NCBI GenBank assembly: GCA_027459505.1
Contig: DAIDIE010000036.1
Location: forward strand, 124,001 to 188,000
Reading direction: 5' to 3'
Origin: Acidobacteriota bacterium
Lineage (GTDB): Bacteria > Acidobacteriota > Terriglobia > Terriglobales > SCQP01
DNA: 64,000 nucleotides
Shown: positions 35,272-42,810 of the stretch, one piece after another
How the letters are laid out: the number at the start of each line of letters is the position of its first letter
Position numbering within the stretch: the stretch's first letter is position 1
Made by a program: the position numbers and the translations under genes
Notes under the pieces: generated by a model
The model's input: only the letters and a program-made list of their open reading frames with translations
Told to the model about the DNA's origin: nothing
The model's database searches: none

Positions 35272-36648
35272 ATGTCTAGCCTTTCGCTTCCCTTTCGCCC
35301 TCACGTCGTCATCGTTGACCCCCGCACCGAGGTGCGCGAGGTCTGCACCAGTATTGCCGAACAACTGGGCTATGAAGCCACTGGGCTCAGCCGTGGCGGC
35401 GACGCGCTGCAACTGCTCAACCAAAGCGCATGCCATATCGTCGTTATCGAAGCGCGGCTGGAAGACATGAGGGGGATCGACTTCATCAGCCAGGCTCGCC
35501 TGCTTGCCCCCCGCACCTTGCTGATTTTCACCTCCGCCACCGGGGATGGCAGCCTTGCCGCCCAAGCCATCAAAGCTGGCGCCTGCGAATATCTGCCCAA
35601 GCCCTTTGAGGGTGAGGAGTTTCGCGTCCTTTTGGAGGCCGTCATGCGCCGTGCCGGACGGCTCGGGGATGCGCGAACCGCGCGCGACCAGGCGCGCATC
35701 GTCGCCAGCCTCGGAAAGCTGGTGGGGGACTCCCCACCCATGCAAAAGGTCTTTCGCCTCGTCAGCAAGGTGTCGCAGAACCGCTATCCGGTGCTGGTGC
35801 TTGGCGAAAGCGGGACGGGAAAAGAGTTGGTGGCGCGCGCCATTCATTACCAGGGGCCGTGGTGCGACCGCCCCTTCCTGCCCATCGACTGCGGCGCCCT
35901 TAGCCCCACCCTCATTGAAAGTGAGCTGTTCGGACACAGCAAGGGCGCCTTTACGGGCGCCGATCGCGAGCGCAAAGGCCTGCTCGCCGCCGCCAACGGC
36001 GGCACCGTCTTTCTCGATGAAATCGGCGAACTCCCCCTGGAGCAGCAAACTAAAATCCTGCGCGCGATTCAGGAAAAAGAAGTGCGGCCGCTGGGCAGTT
36101 CGCACGCACAGCGCATCGATGTGCGTGTCATTGCCGCCACCAACCGCAACCTGGAGACCGCCGTCGCCGAGGGCACCTTTCGCAAGGATCTGTTTTTCCG
36201 CCTCAACGTGGTCAGCATCAAGCTACCCCCGCTGCGGGAACGCCCCAGCGATATCCCTCAGCTCATTGAACATTTCATGCTGAAAGCTAACCCATCCAAT
36301 GCGACCCCCAAAAGTTTCACCAAGGAGGCCCTGCAAAAAATGTTGGACTATAGTTGGCCGGGCAACGTGCGCGAACTGGAAAACTGCATCGACCGCGCCA
36401 TGGCCATCAGCAACGAACGTTTAATCCAGGAGAGTGACCTGCCGAGCAATATTTACCATGCCCTTCCCGCAACCGCCGCACTGGCTCCGGCGCCGGTTCT
36501 GGTAAGGCCCATGGCCGAGGTCGAGCGCGACGCCATCCTCTCGGCGCTGACCTACTTCCGGGGCGACAAACTGCTGGCCGCCAAATCACTCTGTATCGGC
36601 AAGACGACCCTGTACCGCAAGCTCAAGGAATACACCGTTGGCGGCTGA
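35272..36648 (+). CDS. Sigma-54 activator with atypical receiver domain (Glu at the phospho-acceptor site)
   Basis: The protein has 458 residues. The N-terminal receiver fold is clear ([14 protein letters not shown]..., EYLPKPF with Lys110). However, the residue at the phospho-acceptor position is Glu60 ([13 protein letters not shown]) where active receivers have Asp, and the second residue of the acidic pair is Pro17. The AAA+ domain is intact: [33 protein letters not shown] short Fis-type HTH follows ([18 protein letters not shown]). Glu often mimics phospho-Asp, so the protein may be constitutively active or controlled by a partner. A sigma-54-like promoter lies upstream and a receiver-like gene follows 109 bp later. 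Confidence 0.9.
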   Translation: MSSLSLPFRPHVVIVDPRTEVREVCTSIAEQLGYEATGLSRGGDALQLLNQSACHIVVIEARLEDMRGIDFISQARLLAPRTLLIFTSATGDGSLAAQAIKAGACEYLPKPFEGEEFRVLLEAVMRRAGRLGDARTARDQARIVASLGKLVGDSPPMQKVFRLVSKVSQNRYPVLVLGESGTGKELVARAIHYQGPWCDRPFLPIDCGALSPTLIESELFGHSKGAFTGADRERKGLLAAANGGTVFLDEIGELPLEQQTKILRAIQEKEVRPLGSSHAQRIDVRVIAATNRNLETAVAEGTFRKDLFFRLNVVSIKLPPLRERPSDIPQLIEHFMLKANPSNATPKSFTKEALQKMLDYSWPGNVRELENCIDRAMAISNERLIQESDLPSNIYHALPATAALAPAPVLVRPMAEVERDAILSALTYFRGDKLLAAKSLCIGKTTLYRKLKEYTVGG

Positions 36649-36757
36649 AGACCGCTCTGTGTCGCGTTTGCAGTGCCCACCTGGGATGTGCTGCCCCGAA
36701 TTTAATCCCGGGCACGCCTCCCTGAAGAGCCGAGGAGACGCGCCTTTGGGGAGACGA

Positions 36758-37324
36758 ATGCCAATACAACCGAAACTCTTGCTCTTGACCGCTGACCCGG
36801 AACTGCGCCAGCTCGTGACCGGCGCCTTGCGTGGCGAGCGTGTGGAGCTCAGCATGGCCGATTCCCTCCATGCGCTCTCTTCCTCCCCGCCCGACCTGCT
36901 CGTTTTGGATGCGAGCCTGGTCAGCACTCTTCCGCAGCTTGCCTCTTGCGGCGCTTTCGCCTCCACCCTGGTGGTCATCGGCGATTGCGCCGCACCGTTA
37001 CACGCTTTCCTGCTGGAGAGCGGCGTCGTCGACTTCATACCAAAGCGCGATTGCAAGGCCAAGCTCCCGTTCGTTTTGCAACAACAGCTAACCTTGACCC
37101 GGCTGCGCCTGCTGCGGCAGCGGCGCAGTACCCAGACCATCGCGCCGCTGCGACTGACCGAAGTGCGCGATCTCATCACCAGCATTCTGGGCAATGCCGA
37201 GCTGGTGCTCACCGCCGGCCAACTGCCCTCCCGCTCCCGCTACCGCATCGAACAGATCCGGCTGGCCGCCGAACAGCTCGCACTGGCTTTGCGCGGGAGC
37301 AGCGCGAGCGGCACGCCGGCCTGA
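36758..37324 (+). CDS. Receiver-like protein with a histidine-less DHp-like tail
   Basis: The protein has 188 residues from the ATG with GGGGAG eight bases upstream. Residues 1-110 resemble a receiver domain: LLLLTADPELRQLV, Asp51 in LLVLDASLV and Lys97 in DFIPK, although the acidic pair is reduced. Residues about 131-180 (LTEVRDLITSILGNAELVL then YRIEQIRLAAEQLALALRG) look like the two helices of a histidine-kinase DHp. The phosphorylatable His is replaced (the R-D-L position) and no ATPase domain follows. It may dimerise and relay or titrate signals for the atypical activator upstream. The function is inferred from architecture only. Confidence 0.65.
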   Translation: MPIQPKLLLLTADPELRQLVTGALRGERVELSMADSLHALSSSPPDLLVLDASLVSTLPQLASCGAFASTLVVIGDCAAPLHAFLLESGVVDFIPKRDCKAKLPFVLQQQLTLTRLRLLRQRRSTQTIAPLRLTEVRDLITSILGNAELVLTAGQLPSRSRYRIEQIRLAAEQLALALRGSSASGTPA

Positions 37325-37486
37325 GCAGGCTTCCGGCCCATCGCCTCTATTGATGCGGGCCGCCCCCGCAAAAGGGGAAATTTCGCGCACAGACAGCGCC
37401 AGTCGCAAAATAACCATCTAAATTGTTATCTGCGCCCGACGTTGACCACTGCCAGCCGACCCGGCTCGGAAGGACACCTGCGGATT

Positions 37487-37693
37487 ATGGAGAATAGTGC
37501 GAGCTTTAGCGTCAAATGCGGTCGCTGTGGCGTCCGCTTCATTACCCCCCACTGCCCCAAACTTGATCACTTCAGCATCTATCGCGTCACCTGCCCGCGC
37601 TGCTCTTGGCCCGGTCGCTACCTCGCCTCCGAACTTCGCCCTACCGGCGCCAGCGAGCAGAAACTCCCTCCTTCGCCCCGCAAGGCCTCCTAG
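37487..37693 (+). CDS. Small zinc-ribbon protein
   Basis: The protein has 68 residues from the ATG at 37487; a TTG at 37442 is an alternative. Two CxxC pairs, KCGRCGVRF and VTCPRCSWPG, are 24 residues apart and should bind zinc. The rest is short and basic with a Ser/Pro tail. The opposite strand is also open here but lacks any motif. No partner is evident. Confidence 0.5.
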   Translation: MENSASFSVKCGRCGVRFITPHCPKLDHFSIYRVTCPRCSWPGRYLASELRPTGASEQKLPPSPRKAS

Positions 37694-38175
37694 AGTCCGG
37701 TACTCCTTTTCTTCCCTACCCTCCCCACCTCTTCCTGCCACTCTCACTCAGGCTGCTGGGCGCCGGCGGCTCTTTGCCCTCGCTCACCCGCTTCCGATGC
37801 CCAGCCCCGCTCTCCCGGCAGCTTCTGGAAGACGTGATCATGCCTCTTCGTCTACAATGTTGCCGGTCCCTTTATCATGACGAGCCAGCGCGGAGTCGAA
37901 CCGAGTTCGAGGCCGCAGGCCGAAGTGATAGCGATGGTCCGGGGTTGCCGTTGAGGTCCCGCACCGCTGCCGACGCCCGAGTTCGTCTCCAGGCGAGTCG
38001 CAGGGACGCAGAAGAGTGCGGCGTTTTGCAACAGGAACAGCCCCACCGGTCCGCTCAAGCGGGGGGAATAGCAGCGGCCGTGCCGCACGGCGGTTCTGAC
38101 CGGCTGCCGCTTCCCCTCGAGCGTGCCGGCCTGCCCGTGTGGACGGCCGCCAAACTCCAATGAGGACATGCGCCC
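37694..38175. other. Intergenic region, 482 bp, mostly repeat element copy A
   Basis: The gap between the zinc-ribbon gene and the GNAT gene has no convincing gene, although several GC-rich frames are open. Its right half (37880-38086) is a copy of the dispersed element on the minus strand. The left 190 bp is pyrimidine-rich and unremarkable. Confidence 0.6.
37880..38086 (-). repeat. Dispersed intergenic element, copy A
   Basis: Read on the minus strand it opens with GCGGCACGGCCGC (38086-38074). It carries GCGGTGCGGGACC and ACGGCAACCCCGGACC in the middle and CACTTCGGCCTGCGGCCTCG near the end, and closes with TGGCTCGT. It shares these blocks, in the same order, with the copies near 40.8, 42.6, 51.0, 53.2 and 57.9 kb. 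The part between the opening hairpin and the middle block is diverged. It is the only copy on this strand. Confidence 0.75.
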
Positions 38176-38772
38176 TTGCATCAACACTTGATTCAGCAAT
38201 TCACGCTCGACCGCGGCGCGCCGGAGATCGAGTATATGGAGCAGTTCTTCGCCGAATTTGAAGAGAAGAAGCTCGCTCACGAACTACTGCGCCGCCTCAG
38301 CAATCGCCGCCATCTTATCCTGATCTCCATGGCGCCCGCCCTGGACGAGCCCGACCACCTTGTGCCCGTCGCTTTCAAAGTCGGCCATGAGCTGCGCGCC
38401 GTGGAAACCGATGGGCCCTTGCTGGATTTGGCCTGGCACCTGAACGATTGCGTGAACTTCAGCGAACGAAAAGTCTTTTATAGCTGGATCGGTGGCACCC
38501 GCAAAGAATGGCGCGGGCAGGGGCATTATCGCGCGCTCACTGAACAGCAGGAAGAGTGGGCGCACAGCCAGGGTTTTGACGAGATCGTTGTCAAAACCAA
38601 GAACAAGTTCCACGCCATGCGCGCCACCCTCGACCATCTCAACTTCGATGTGCTGAAGTTCGAACGCCATCCCTTCGACAACAGCGAATCCAAGGTCTAC
38701 CTGCACAAGTTGATCTCGCCCGAACTGCTGCGCGCCCACCTCACCTCACGCGTGGTGCAGGAGGCGGCCTGA
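38176..38772 (+). CDS. GNAT-family N-acetyltransferase
   Basis: The protein has 198 residues from a TTG with GAGGAC about eight bases upstream. The acetyl-CoA-binding motif A is visible as TRKEWRGQGHYRALTEQQEE (the R-G-Q-G-H-Y turn). It is followed by the motif B-like FDEIVVKTKNKFHAMRATLD and LNFDVLKFE. The N-terminal helices are longer than in minimal GNAT domains. The acceptor substrate is unknown. A bidirectional terminator shared with msrA follows ten bases after the stop. Confidence 0.82.
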   Translation: MHQHLIQQFTLDRGAPEIEYMEQFFAEFEEKKLAHELLRRLSNRRHLILISMAPALDEPDHLVPVAFKVGHELRAVETDGPLLDLAWHLNDCVNFSERKVFYSWIGGTRKEWRGQGHYRALTEQQEEWAHSQGFDEIVVKTKNKFHAMRATLDHLNFDVLKFERHPFDNSESKVYLHKLISPELLRAHLTSRVVQEAA

Positions 38773-38782
38773 TCCAGGCAGT

Positions 38783-38818
38783 AAAAAAGGGCACGCCTTA
38801 ACAGGCGTGCCCTTTTTT
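38783..38818. terminator. Bidirectional terminator between the GNAT gene and msrA
   Basis: The perfect nine-base stem GGGCACGCC/GGCGTGCCC (38789-38797, 38804-38812) has a TTAACA loop, six A residues before and six T residues after. It serves both convergent genes. Confidence 0.95.
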
Positions 38819-38836
38819 ATGCCGGTTCAAAATCAC

Positions 38837-39313
38837 TTACCCCGGCAGGTGACAGTGCTTCTGTCCACTTTTCGCCAGATAACGCTGGTGATACTCCTCG
38901 GCCCGGTAGAAAGGCGCCGCCGCCACAATCTGCGTCACAATGGGGCGCTTGTAATCCCCGCTGGCCGCCCGCTCCTGCAGCGAAGCAAGCGCCTCGCGCT
39001 CCTGCTCCGCGGAATGAAAGAAGATCACCGACCGGTACTGCGTGCCCACGTCCGGCCCCTGCCGGTTCAAGGTCGTCGGATCATGATTTTCCCAAAAGAC
39101 CTTCAGCAACGCGCGGAAAGAGACCCTCCCCGGATCAAACTCCACCTGCACCACTTCCGCATGCCCGGTCTGATCGCTGCACACGTCCTGATAGCTGGGA
39201 TCGGGAAAACTTCCGCCCTCGTAGCCCACCGCCGTATTGACTACGCCGGGAACGCTGCGGAATGCCTCTTCCACGCCCCAAAAACATCCTGCTCCGAATG
39301 TGGCTTTCTCCAT
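38837..39313 (-). CDS. msrA: Peptide methionine sulfoxide reductase A
   Basis: The protein has 158 residues from the ATG at 39313, with CAGGAG upstream. The catalytic motif GAGCFWGVEEAF is near the N-terminus. Family motifs VGYEGG, YQDVCSDQTGHAEVVQVEFDP, NRQGPDVGTQYRSVIF and AEEYHQRYL follow. A C-terminal Cys (KHCHLPG) may be the recycling cysteine. It reduces methionine-S-sulfoxide in proteins. No MsrB is present in the window. It is cytosolic, as there is no signal peptide. Confidence 0.96.
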   Translation of the reverse strand: MEKATFGAGCFWGVEEAFRSVPGVVNTAVGYEGGSFPDPSYQDVCSDQTGHAEVVQVEFDPGRVSFRALLKVFWENHDPTTLNRQGPDVGTQYRSVIFFHSAEQEREALASLQERAASGDYKRPIVTQIVAAAPFYRAEEYHQRYLAKSGQKHCHLPG

Positions 39314-39386
39314 GTGTGCGACTCCTGTCCCTAGTTTAGCGTCGCTTGTGAGAGGCCGCCCGCTCACTTGGGCGAACCGCCGCCCG

Positions 39387-39575
39387 CTATTCCGAGAAGA
39401 TGTCTTCTATTGCGCGGCCAAAAATCCGCGCCAGCTTGAACGCCAGCGGCAGACTGGGATCGAAGCGCCCGGTCTCCACCGCGTTCACTGACTGCCGCGA
39501 TACTCCGAGCTGCTCAGCCAGATCGGCCTGACTCCAGCTTCGCTCCGCACGTAATTGGCGCAGGTTGTTCTTCAC
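39387..39575 (-). CDS. XRE-family small transcriptional regulator
   Basis: The protein has 62 residues from a GTG with AAGGTGAG six bases upstream; a longer frame upstream is not protein-like. It is almost entirely a Cro/C1-type HTH (SWSQADLAEQLGVSRQSVNAVETG) ending FGRAIEDIFSE, like the short YgzD/YozG-type regulators. It follows the membrane-protein gene by 65 bp in the same direction. Two near-palindromic 12-mers over the shared promoter are candidate binding sites. Pairing of such a regulator with a small membrane protein is common. Confidence 0.88.
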   Translation of the reverse strand: MKNNLRQLRAERSWSQADLAEQLGVSRQSVNAVETGRFDPSLPLAFKLARIFGRAIEDIFSE

Positions 39576-39640
39576 CGTATACTCACCTTGCTGCACGCGC
39601 ATGCAACCGCCCCTTGTGCCGGGGTCAGCGGTGCGCTCCC

Positions 39641-40096
39641 TTACCGGTAGCTCCAGCGCAGGATGCGGAAGGAAATACCGGTTGCCGCAAACATCAGGTC
39701 GGCGTTGAGCATCGCCATGGGAAACGGCGCCTTGTAGGTCACCATCAACACCCCGACGATCGCGTCGCCCGCCATGGTCACCGCCACTCCCCACAGCACC
39801 GCCCGGATCACCAGCATACGAATGAACTCATCCGGCTCGGATTTCAGGTAGCGCCCCACAATGGCCACTGCCCAAAGCACTGGGATAACAGAGAGCAGCG
39901 CCACGGCCACGGTCAGCCCCGCGGAGGCATGCACCACCGCGGCGGCGCGCCAAAGCGACGGGTAGGCCTCCAGCAGCGGATTGGGCTTGCCCGGAACCAG
40001 AAACGTGCCCACCACGGTCAACAGCAGGGTGGCCGACAGCAAGAGCACCGTCCGGCGTTGCAGAGGAGTGAGTTGAGCTTTGCAGAACAGAGCCAT
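39641..40096 (-). CDS. Four-helix membrane protein paired with the XRE regulator
   Basis: The protein has 151 residues. Four hydrophobic helices lie near 15-33, 49-80, 95-113 and 128-145, joined by short loops (VPGKPNPLLEAYPSLWR, LKSEPDEFIRM). TCAGGAGAACCCTT precedes the ATG. It belongs to the group of small membrane proteins of unknown function encoded next to short XRE regulators; the E-F-I-R motif after helix 2 is typical there. A strong promoter lies about 35-60 bp upstream. Confidence 0.78.
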   Translation of the reverse strand: MALFCKAQLTPLQRRTVLLLSATLLLTVVGTFLVPGKPNPLLEAYPSLWRAAAVVHASAGLTVAVALLSVIPVLWAVAIVGRYLKSEPDEFIRMLVIRAVLWGVAVTMAGDAIVGVLMVTYKAPFPMAMLNADLMFAATGISFRILRWSYR

Positions 40097-40119
40097 AAGG
40101 GTTCTCCTGATACAGCAGA

Positions 40120-40164
40120 CAAGTACACTTTACATTCACCTGACGCGCTTGTCAAGTACGCTTG
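40120..40164. promoter_or_regulatory. Two near-palindromic operator boxes of the XRE/membrane-protein operon
   Basis: CAAGTACACTTT (40120-40131) and CAAGTACGCTTG (40153-40164) share the pattern CAAGTACNCTT and lie 33 bp apart, about three helical turns. One overlaps the -10 and the other the -35 of the minus-strand promoter. Their placement fits cooperative autorepression by the XRE protein. Confidence 0.6.
40127..40155 (-). promoter_or_regulatory. Sigma-70 promoter of the membrane protein/XRE operon
   Basis: On the minus strand TTGACA (40155-40150) and TAAAGT (40132-40127) are separated by 17 bp. This is a near-consensus promoter about 31 bp before the start codon at 40096. Confidence 0.75.
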
Positions 40165-40228
40165 TCATTTTTGCGGCCACTGCCTCTCCCTCGGCTCGCA
40201 GCACGCACCACGTATAGTGGAAGAAGCA

Positions 40229-40732
40229 ATGCAATTCAGCTTTCACTGCACGGACGAAGAGTACCGCGAAGCCATGCACGGCTATGAACATGCCGGGCGC
40301 ATGCTGGTCATCCTGTTTTGGGCGCTAATTTTCTTTGGCGTCTTTGTCGGCATCGAGTTTCTGGCGCAACTCGCACTCCAGCACACCTTCAATCCCGCTA
40401 CGCTGGCGATGAGCGGTGTCTGCTTTCTTTTGGCGGCGCTGAACTGGAAAGGTCGCAAAGGACGCGAAGCGGCGCGACGGACGGGACTCTCACAGGAAAT
40501 TCACGGCGATATCGACGCCAATGGCGTTGCCTTGGCCACTAAAAGCGGCACACGCAGCTTGCCCTGGGAAGCCTTCGGAGAGTTTCGCGAAACCCCCAAC
40601 TTGTTTCTCTTGTTTGAAAGCCGGCGCGTCTACATCTTTCCCAAACGCGCTTTCAGCGGCGCCGAACAGGAGAGTTTCCGTAAACTGGCGAGTACGAAGG
40701 TGGAGCCGGAGCGCTGGCGCCGCCGCAAATAA
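40229..40732 (+). CDS. YcxB-like membrane protein
   Basis: The protein has 167 residues starting at MQFSFHCTDEEY; the much longer open frame upstream is antisense to its neighbours. Two membrane helices (about 25-45 and 58-75) are followed by a soluble beta-rich domain with KSGTRSLPWEAFGEFRETPN and FLLFESRRVYIFPKRAFS. This is the YcxB C-terminal domain pattern. The function is unknown. It is divergent from the XRE operon; a TATAGT at 40213 is too close to the start to be a confident promoter. Confidence 0.78.
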   Translation: MQFSFHCTDEEYREAMHGYEHAGRMLVILFWALIFFGVFVGIEFLAQLALQHTFNPATLAMSGVCFLLAALNWKGRKGREAARRTGLSQEIHGDIDANGVALATKSGTRSLPWEAFGEFRETPNLFLLFESRRVYIFPKRAFSGAEQESFRKLASTKVEPERWRRRK

Positions 40733-40772
40733 CAGCACTCCTGCCGGAGGGGCGGCGTGAGTGCCGTGGGTT

Positions 40773-40910
40773 GTGGCACGGCCGCTTTTACGCCACCCGC
40801 TTCTTCATCTGGCCGAAGCTCACGGATACGGGCCGGCGTCGCCAGCGCTGCGGCTCCAAAACAGCAACCTCGGACCTTCGCGACTACTTCGGCCTGCGAT
40901 TTCGATCCCC
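40773..40910 (+). repeat. Dispersed intergenic element, copy B (short)
   Basis: It begins GTGGCACGGCCGCTTTT, continues with CCACCCGCTTC and TGGCCGAAGCTCACGGAT, then TACTTCGGCCTGCGATTTCGA, and stops before the closing hairpin seen in other copies. It lies between the YcxB-like gene and tRNA-Ala. CTCCTGCCGGA just upstream is shared with copy C. Confidence 0.75.
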
Positions 40911-41013
40911 ACAAAGAAAGAAAACGCAGGCGCGCATTCTTCAGATACCTTGCTGTTTCACAGCGGCTGCTGCTACCCAAAGCAGCCGAGTTGTGGCAAG
41001 ATAATGAAGGCGT

Positions 41014-41090
<77 letters not shown>

Positions 41091-41132
41091 ACACATCTTC
41101 TTTCTCCCTCACAACTGAATAATTCGCTGCGA

Positions 41133-41201
41133 GGTGCTCAGGCGGACGGTGCGCGCCCTCGGCGCTCATTTTGTGCCCTCGCGCGACCTACGCCTGAGAC
41201 C
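41133..41201. ncRNA. Candidate structured element downstream of tRNA-Ala
   Basis: CTCAGGCG (41137-41144) pairs perfectly with CGCCTGAG (41191-41198), extendable by GGT/ACC across a one-base bulge. The 46-base interior contains further partly complementary arms (GGTGCGCG and CGCGCGACC). There is no T-run. It could be a structured RNA, a processing site or a DNA cruciform. Confidence 0.35.
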
Positions 41202-41272
41202 CTGGCGCTAAGCACGGTCAAATGGGGACAAAAGCCTGGGGCAAAAGCATCTTGGCGAAGCTGCCTCCCTCA

Positions 41273-41962
41273 TCAGACCGTTTCTTTTTCCGCCTCAAGC
41301 GCGGCCAGAGCTTCACCGGGATTCAGGAGGAATTTCCCGATATAGCGGCGCATGCGAATCTGCCACCAACGCAGGCCGCAAGAGCGGGCTTCGCGTAATG
41401 CGCGTGCCGTGCTCCACCCCTCAACAGACACGCGATAGACGGCAATCACTTCTCCAGTGCGCTCCGTTCCCCGGCGGCAATGCACAAACACGGGCTGCCG
41501 GACGGGGTCCAGCAAAACCGACTGAATGCGCCGCATGGCTTCTAAGCCCGGCGGGTTGAAGAAGGGCAGCGGCTCGCTAACGAAGTTCATGCCCTGCTGT
41601 TCAACCAGCGGGCGCTCGGCTAACGCCTCTTCGGGTTTGCGCAGGTTGATCACGGTCCGCACCCCCAGCCGGCGCAATTGCGCAATACCCTCGGCGGTTG
41701 GCTGGGCGCCGCGGTAGAGCGTCTCATTGACGCGGTGGAAGTTCGGCAACGCGGGATCCTCTCCCTGCCGCAGGGGTGGCAGCAGCGCCTTACGCGCGCC
41801 CGCCAGAGCGGCCAACCCAAGCAGTGCGATTTCGGCGTACTCGCGCGGCCACAACGGCCAATGGGGATGCAAGTGGCGTAACCAGCCCCGTTCCATAACT
41901 TGGCCGTGCAGCAGTCGAGTACTGTCCATCAGCTGCTGCAGTTTTGGCGAGGCGGAGTTCAT
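41273..41962 (-). CDS. Dual-specificity/tyrosine phosphatase-like protein
   Basis: The protein has 229 residues from the ATG at 41962, overlapping the HD gene stop (ATGA). The phosphatase signature VFVHCRRGTERTGEVIAVYR (H-C-x5-R-T) is intact. It is preceded by the fold markers NFHRVNETLYRGAQPT, LRRLGVRTVINLR and a proline-rich acid loop (PLPFFNPPG). The N-terminal 60 residues have a hydrophobic stretch (EIALLGLAALAG), so membrane association is possible. The substrate is unknown. Coupling to an HD hydrolase suggests a shared phospho-substrate pathway. Confidence 0.86.
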   Translation of the reverse strand: MNSASPKLQQLMDSTRLLHGQVMERGWLRHLHPHWPLWPREYAEIALLGLAALAGARKALLPPLRQGEDPALPNFHRVNETLYRGAQPTAEGIAQLRRLGVRTVINLRKPEEALAERPLVEQQGMNFVSEPLPFFNPPGLEAMRRIQSVLLDPVRQPVFVHCRRGTERTGEVIAVYRVSVEGWSTARALREARSCGLRWWQIRMRRYIGKFLLNPGEALAALEAEKETV

Positions 41963-42537
41963 GCTTTTGATGCGGCCTCTCCCGCCAGTCCCAACTCGCC
42001 CGCGATAGCGCGCATGGCGTTCAGACAAAAGCTGATGTGCTCGTCCAGCGGCACGCCCAGTTCCTCCGCGCCCCGGTAAACGTCATCGCGGCTGACGCTA
42101 CGCGCAAACGCCTTGTCCTTGAGCTTCTTGCGCACAGCCGCCGGTTCCACCTCGGCCAGGCTGCGGCCCGGCTTCACCAGCGCACAGGCGGTTAAAAACC
42201 CCGAAAGTTCGTCACAGGCGAACAGCGCCTTCTCCATAAGAGACTGGCGAGAAACCCCGGTGTAATCGGCATGGCTCAAAATCGCTCGCCGGATGTGATC
42301 GGGGTAGCCCAAGGCGGTAAGAATCTCATTCCCCTTCAAGGGATGGTCGGGGGCCTCGGGCCACCGCTCATAGTCGAAATCGTGCAGCAGCCCCGCCACG
42401 CCCCACTCCTCCTCATTTTCGGCAAAGCGGCGCGCGTAAGCCCGCATACAGGCCTCGACTGCGAGCATGTGCTTGCGCAGGCTGGGTGATTCAGTGTACT
42501 GGCAGAGCAGTTCCCAGGCTTGTTGGCGGCTGTGCAT
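41959..42537 (-). CDS. HD-domain hydrolase
   Basis: The protein has 192 residues from MHSRQQAWELL; the frame upstream runs into a repeat element. The HD motif is LLHDFDYERWP, with RKHMLAVEACMRAYA giving the first His and ILSHADYTGVSR a later one. Members of this group are putative phosphohydrolases, some acting on nucleotides. The C-terminal part (LDEHISFCLNAMRAIAGELG) is helical. The four-base overlap with the phosphatase gene indicates coupled expression. Confidence 0.88.
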   Translation of the reverse strand: MHSRQQAWELLCQYTESPSLRKHMLAVEACMRAYARRFAENEEEWGVAGLLHDFDYERWPEAPDHPLKGNEILTALGYPDHIRRAILSHADYTGVSRQSLMEKALFACDELSGFLTACALVKPGRSLAEVEPAAVRKKLKDKAFARSVSRDDVYRGAEELGVPLDEHISFCLNAMRAIAGELGLAGEAASKA

Positions 42538-42607
42538 TCGTTTCCCGCTGAGGTTCGCCCGGCCTGGAGCAAACCGGAACAAATCAGTACTGCTCCTGCC
42601 GGACCAA

Positions 42608-42810
42608 GCGGCACGGCCGCTTTTTTTACTACCCGCTTCGATCTCTGGCGCCCACCCGCACGCTCGACCCCGCGTGCACGGGGCGGCGCGGGGGCACCGG
42701 CCGAAGCTCACAAATGTTGGCGGTCTTTACGAGTCGCCAGCGGTGCGGGACCCAAACGGCAACCCCGGACCTTTAGTCGCGGCCGTCAGTTCGCCTCGGC
42801 CCTGGCTCGT
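42608..42810 (+). repeat. Dispersed intergenic element, copy C (long, with insert)
   Basis: It opens GCGGCACGGCCGC then seven T residues and ACCCGCTTCG. A roughly 45-bp GC-rich insert follows with a hairpin GCACGC...GCGTGC. The shared blocks CGGCCGAAGCTCAC, CGCCAGCGGTGCGGGACC and ACGGCAACCCCGGACC come next, and it closes with CTCGGCCCTGGCTCGT. It ends one base before the nuoB stop codon, so nuoB mRNA would be transcribed into it in antisense. Confidence 0.8.
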
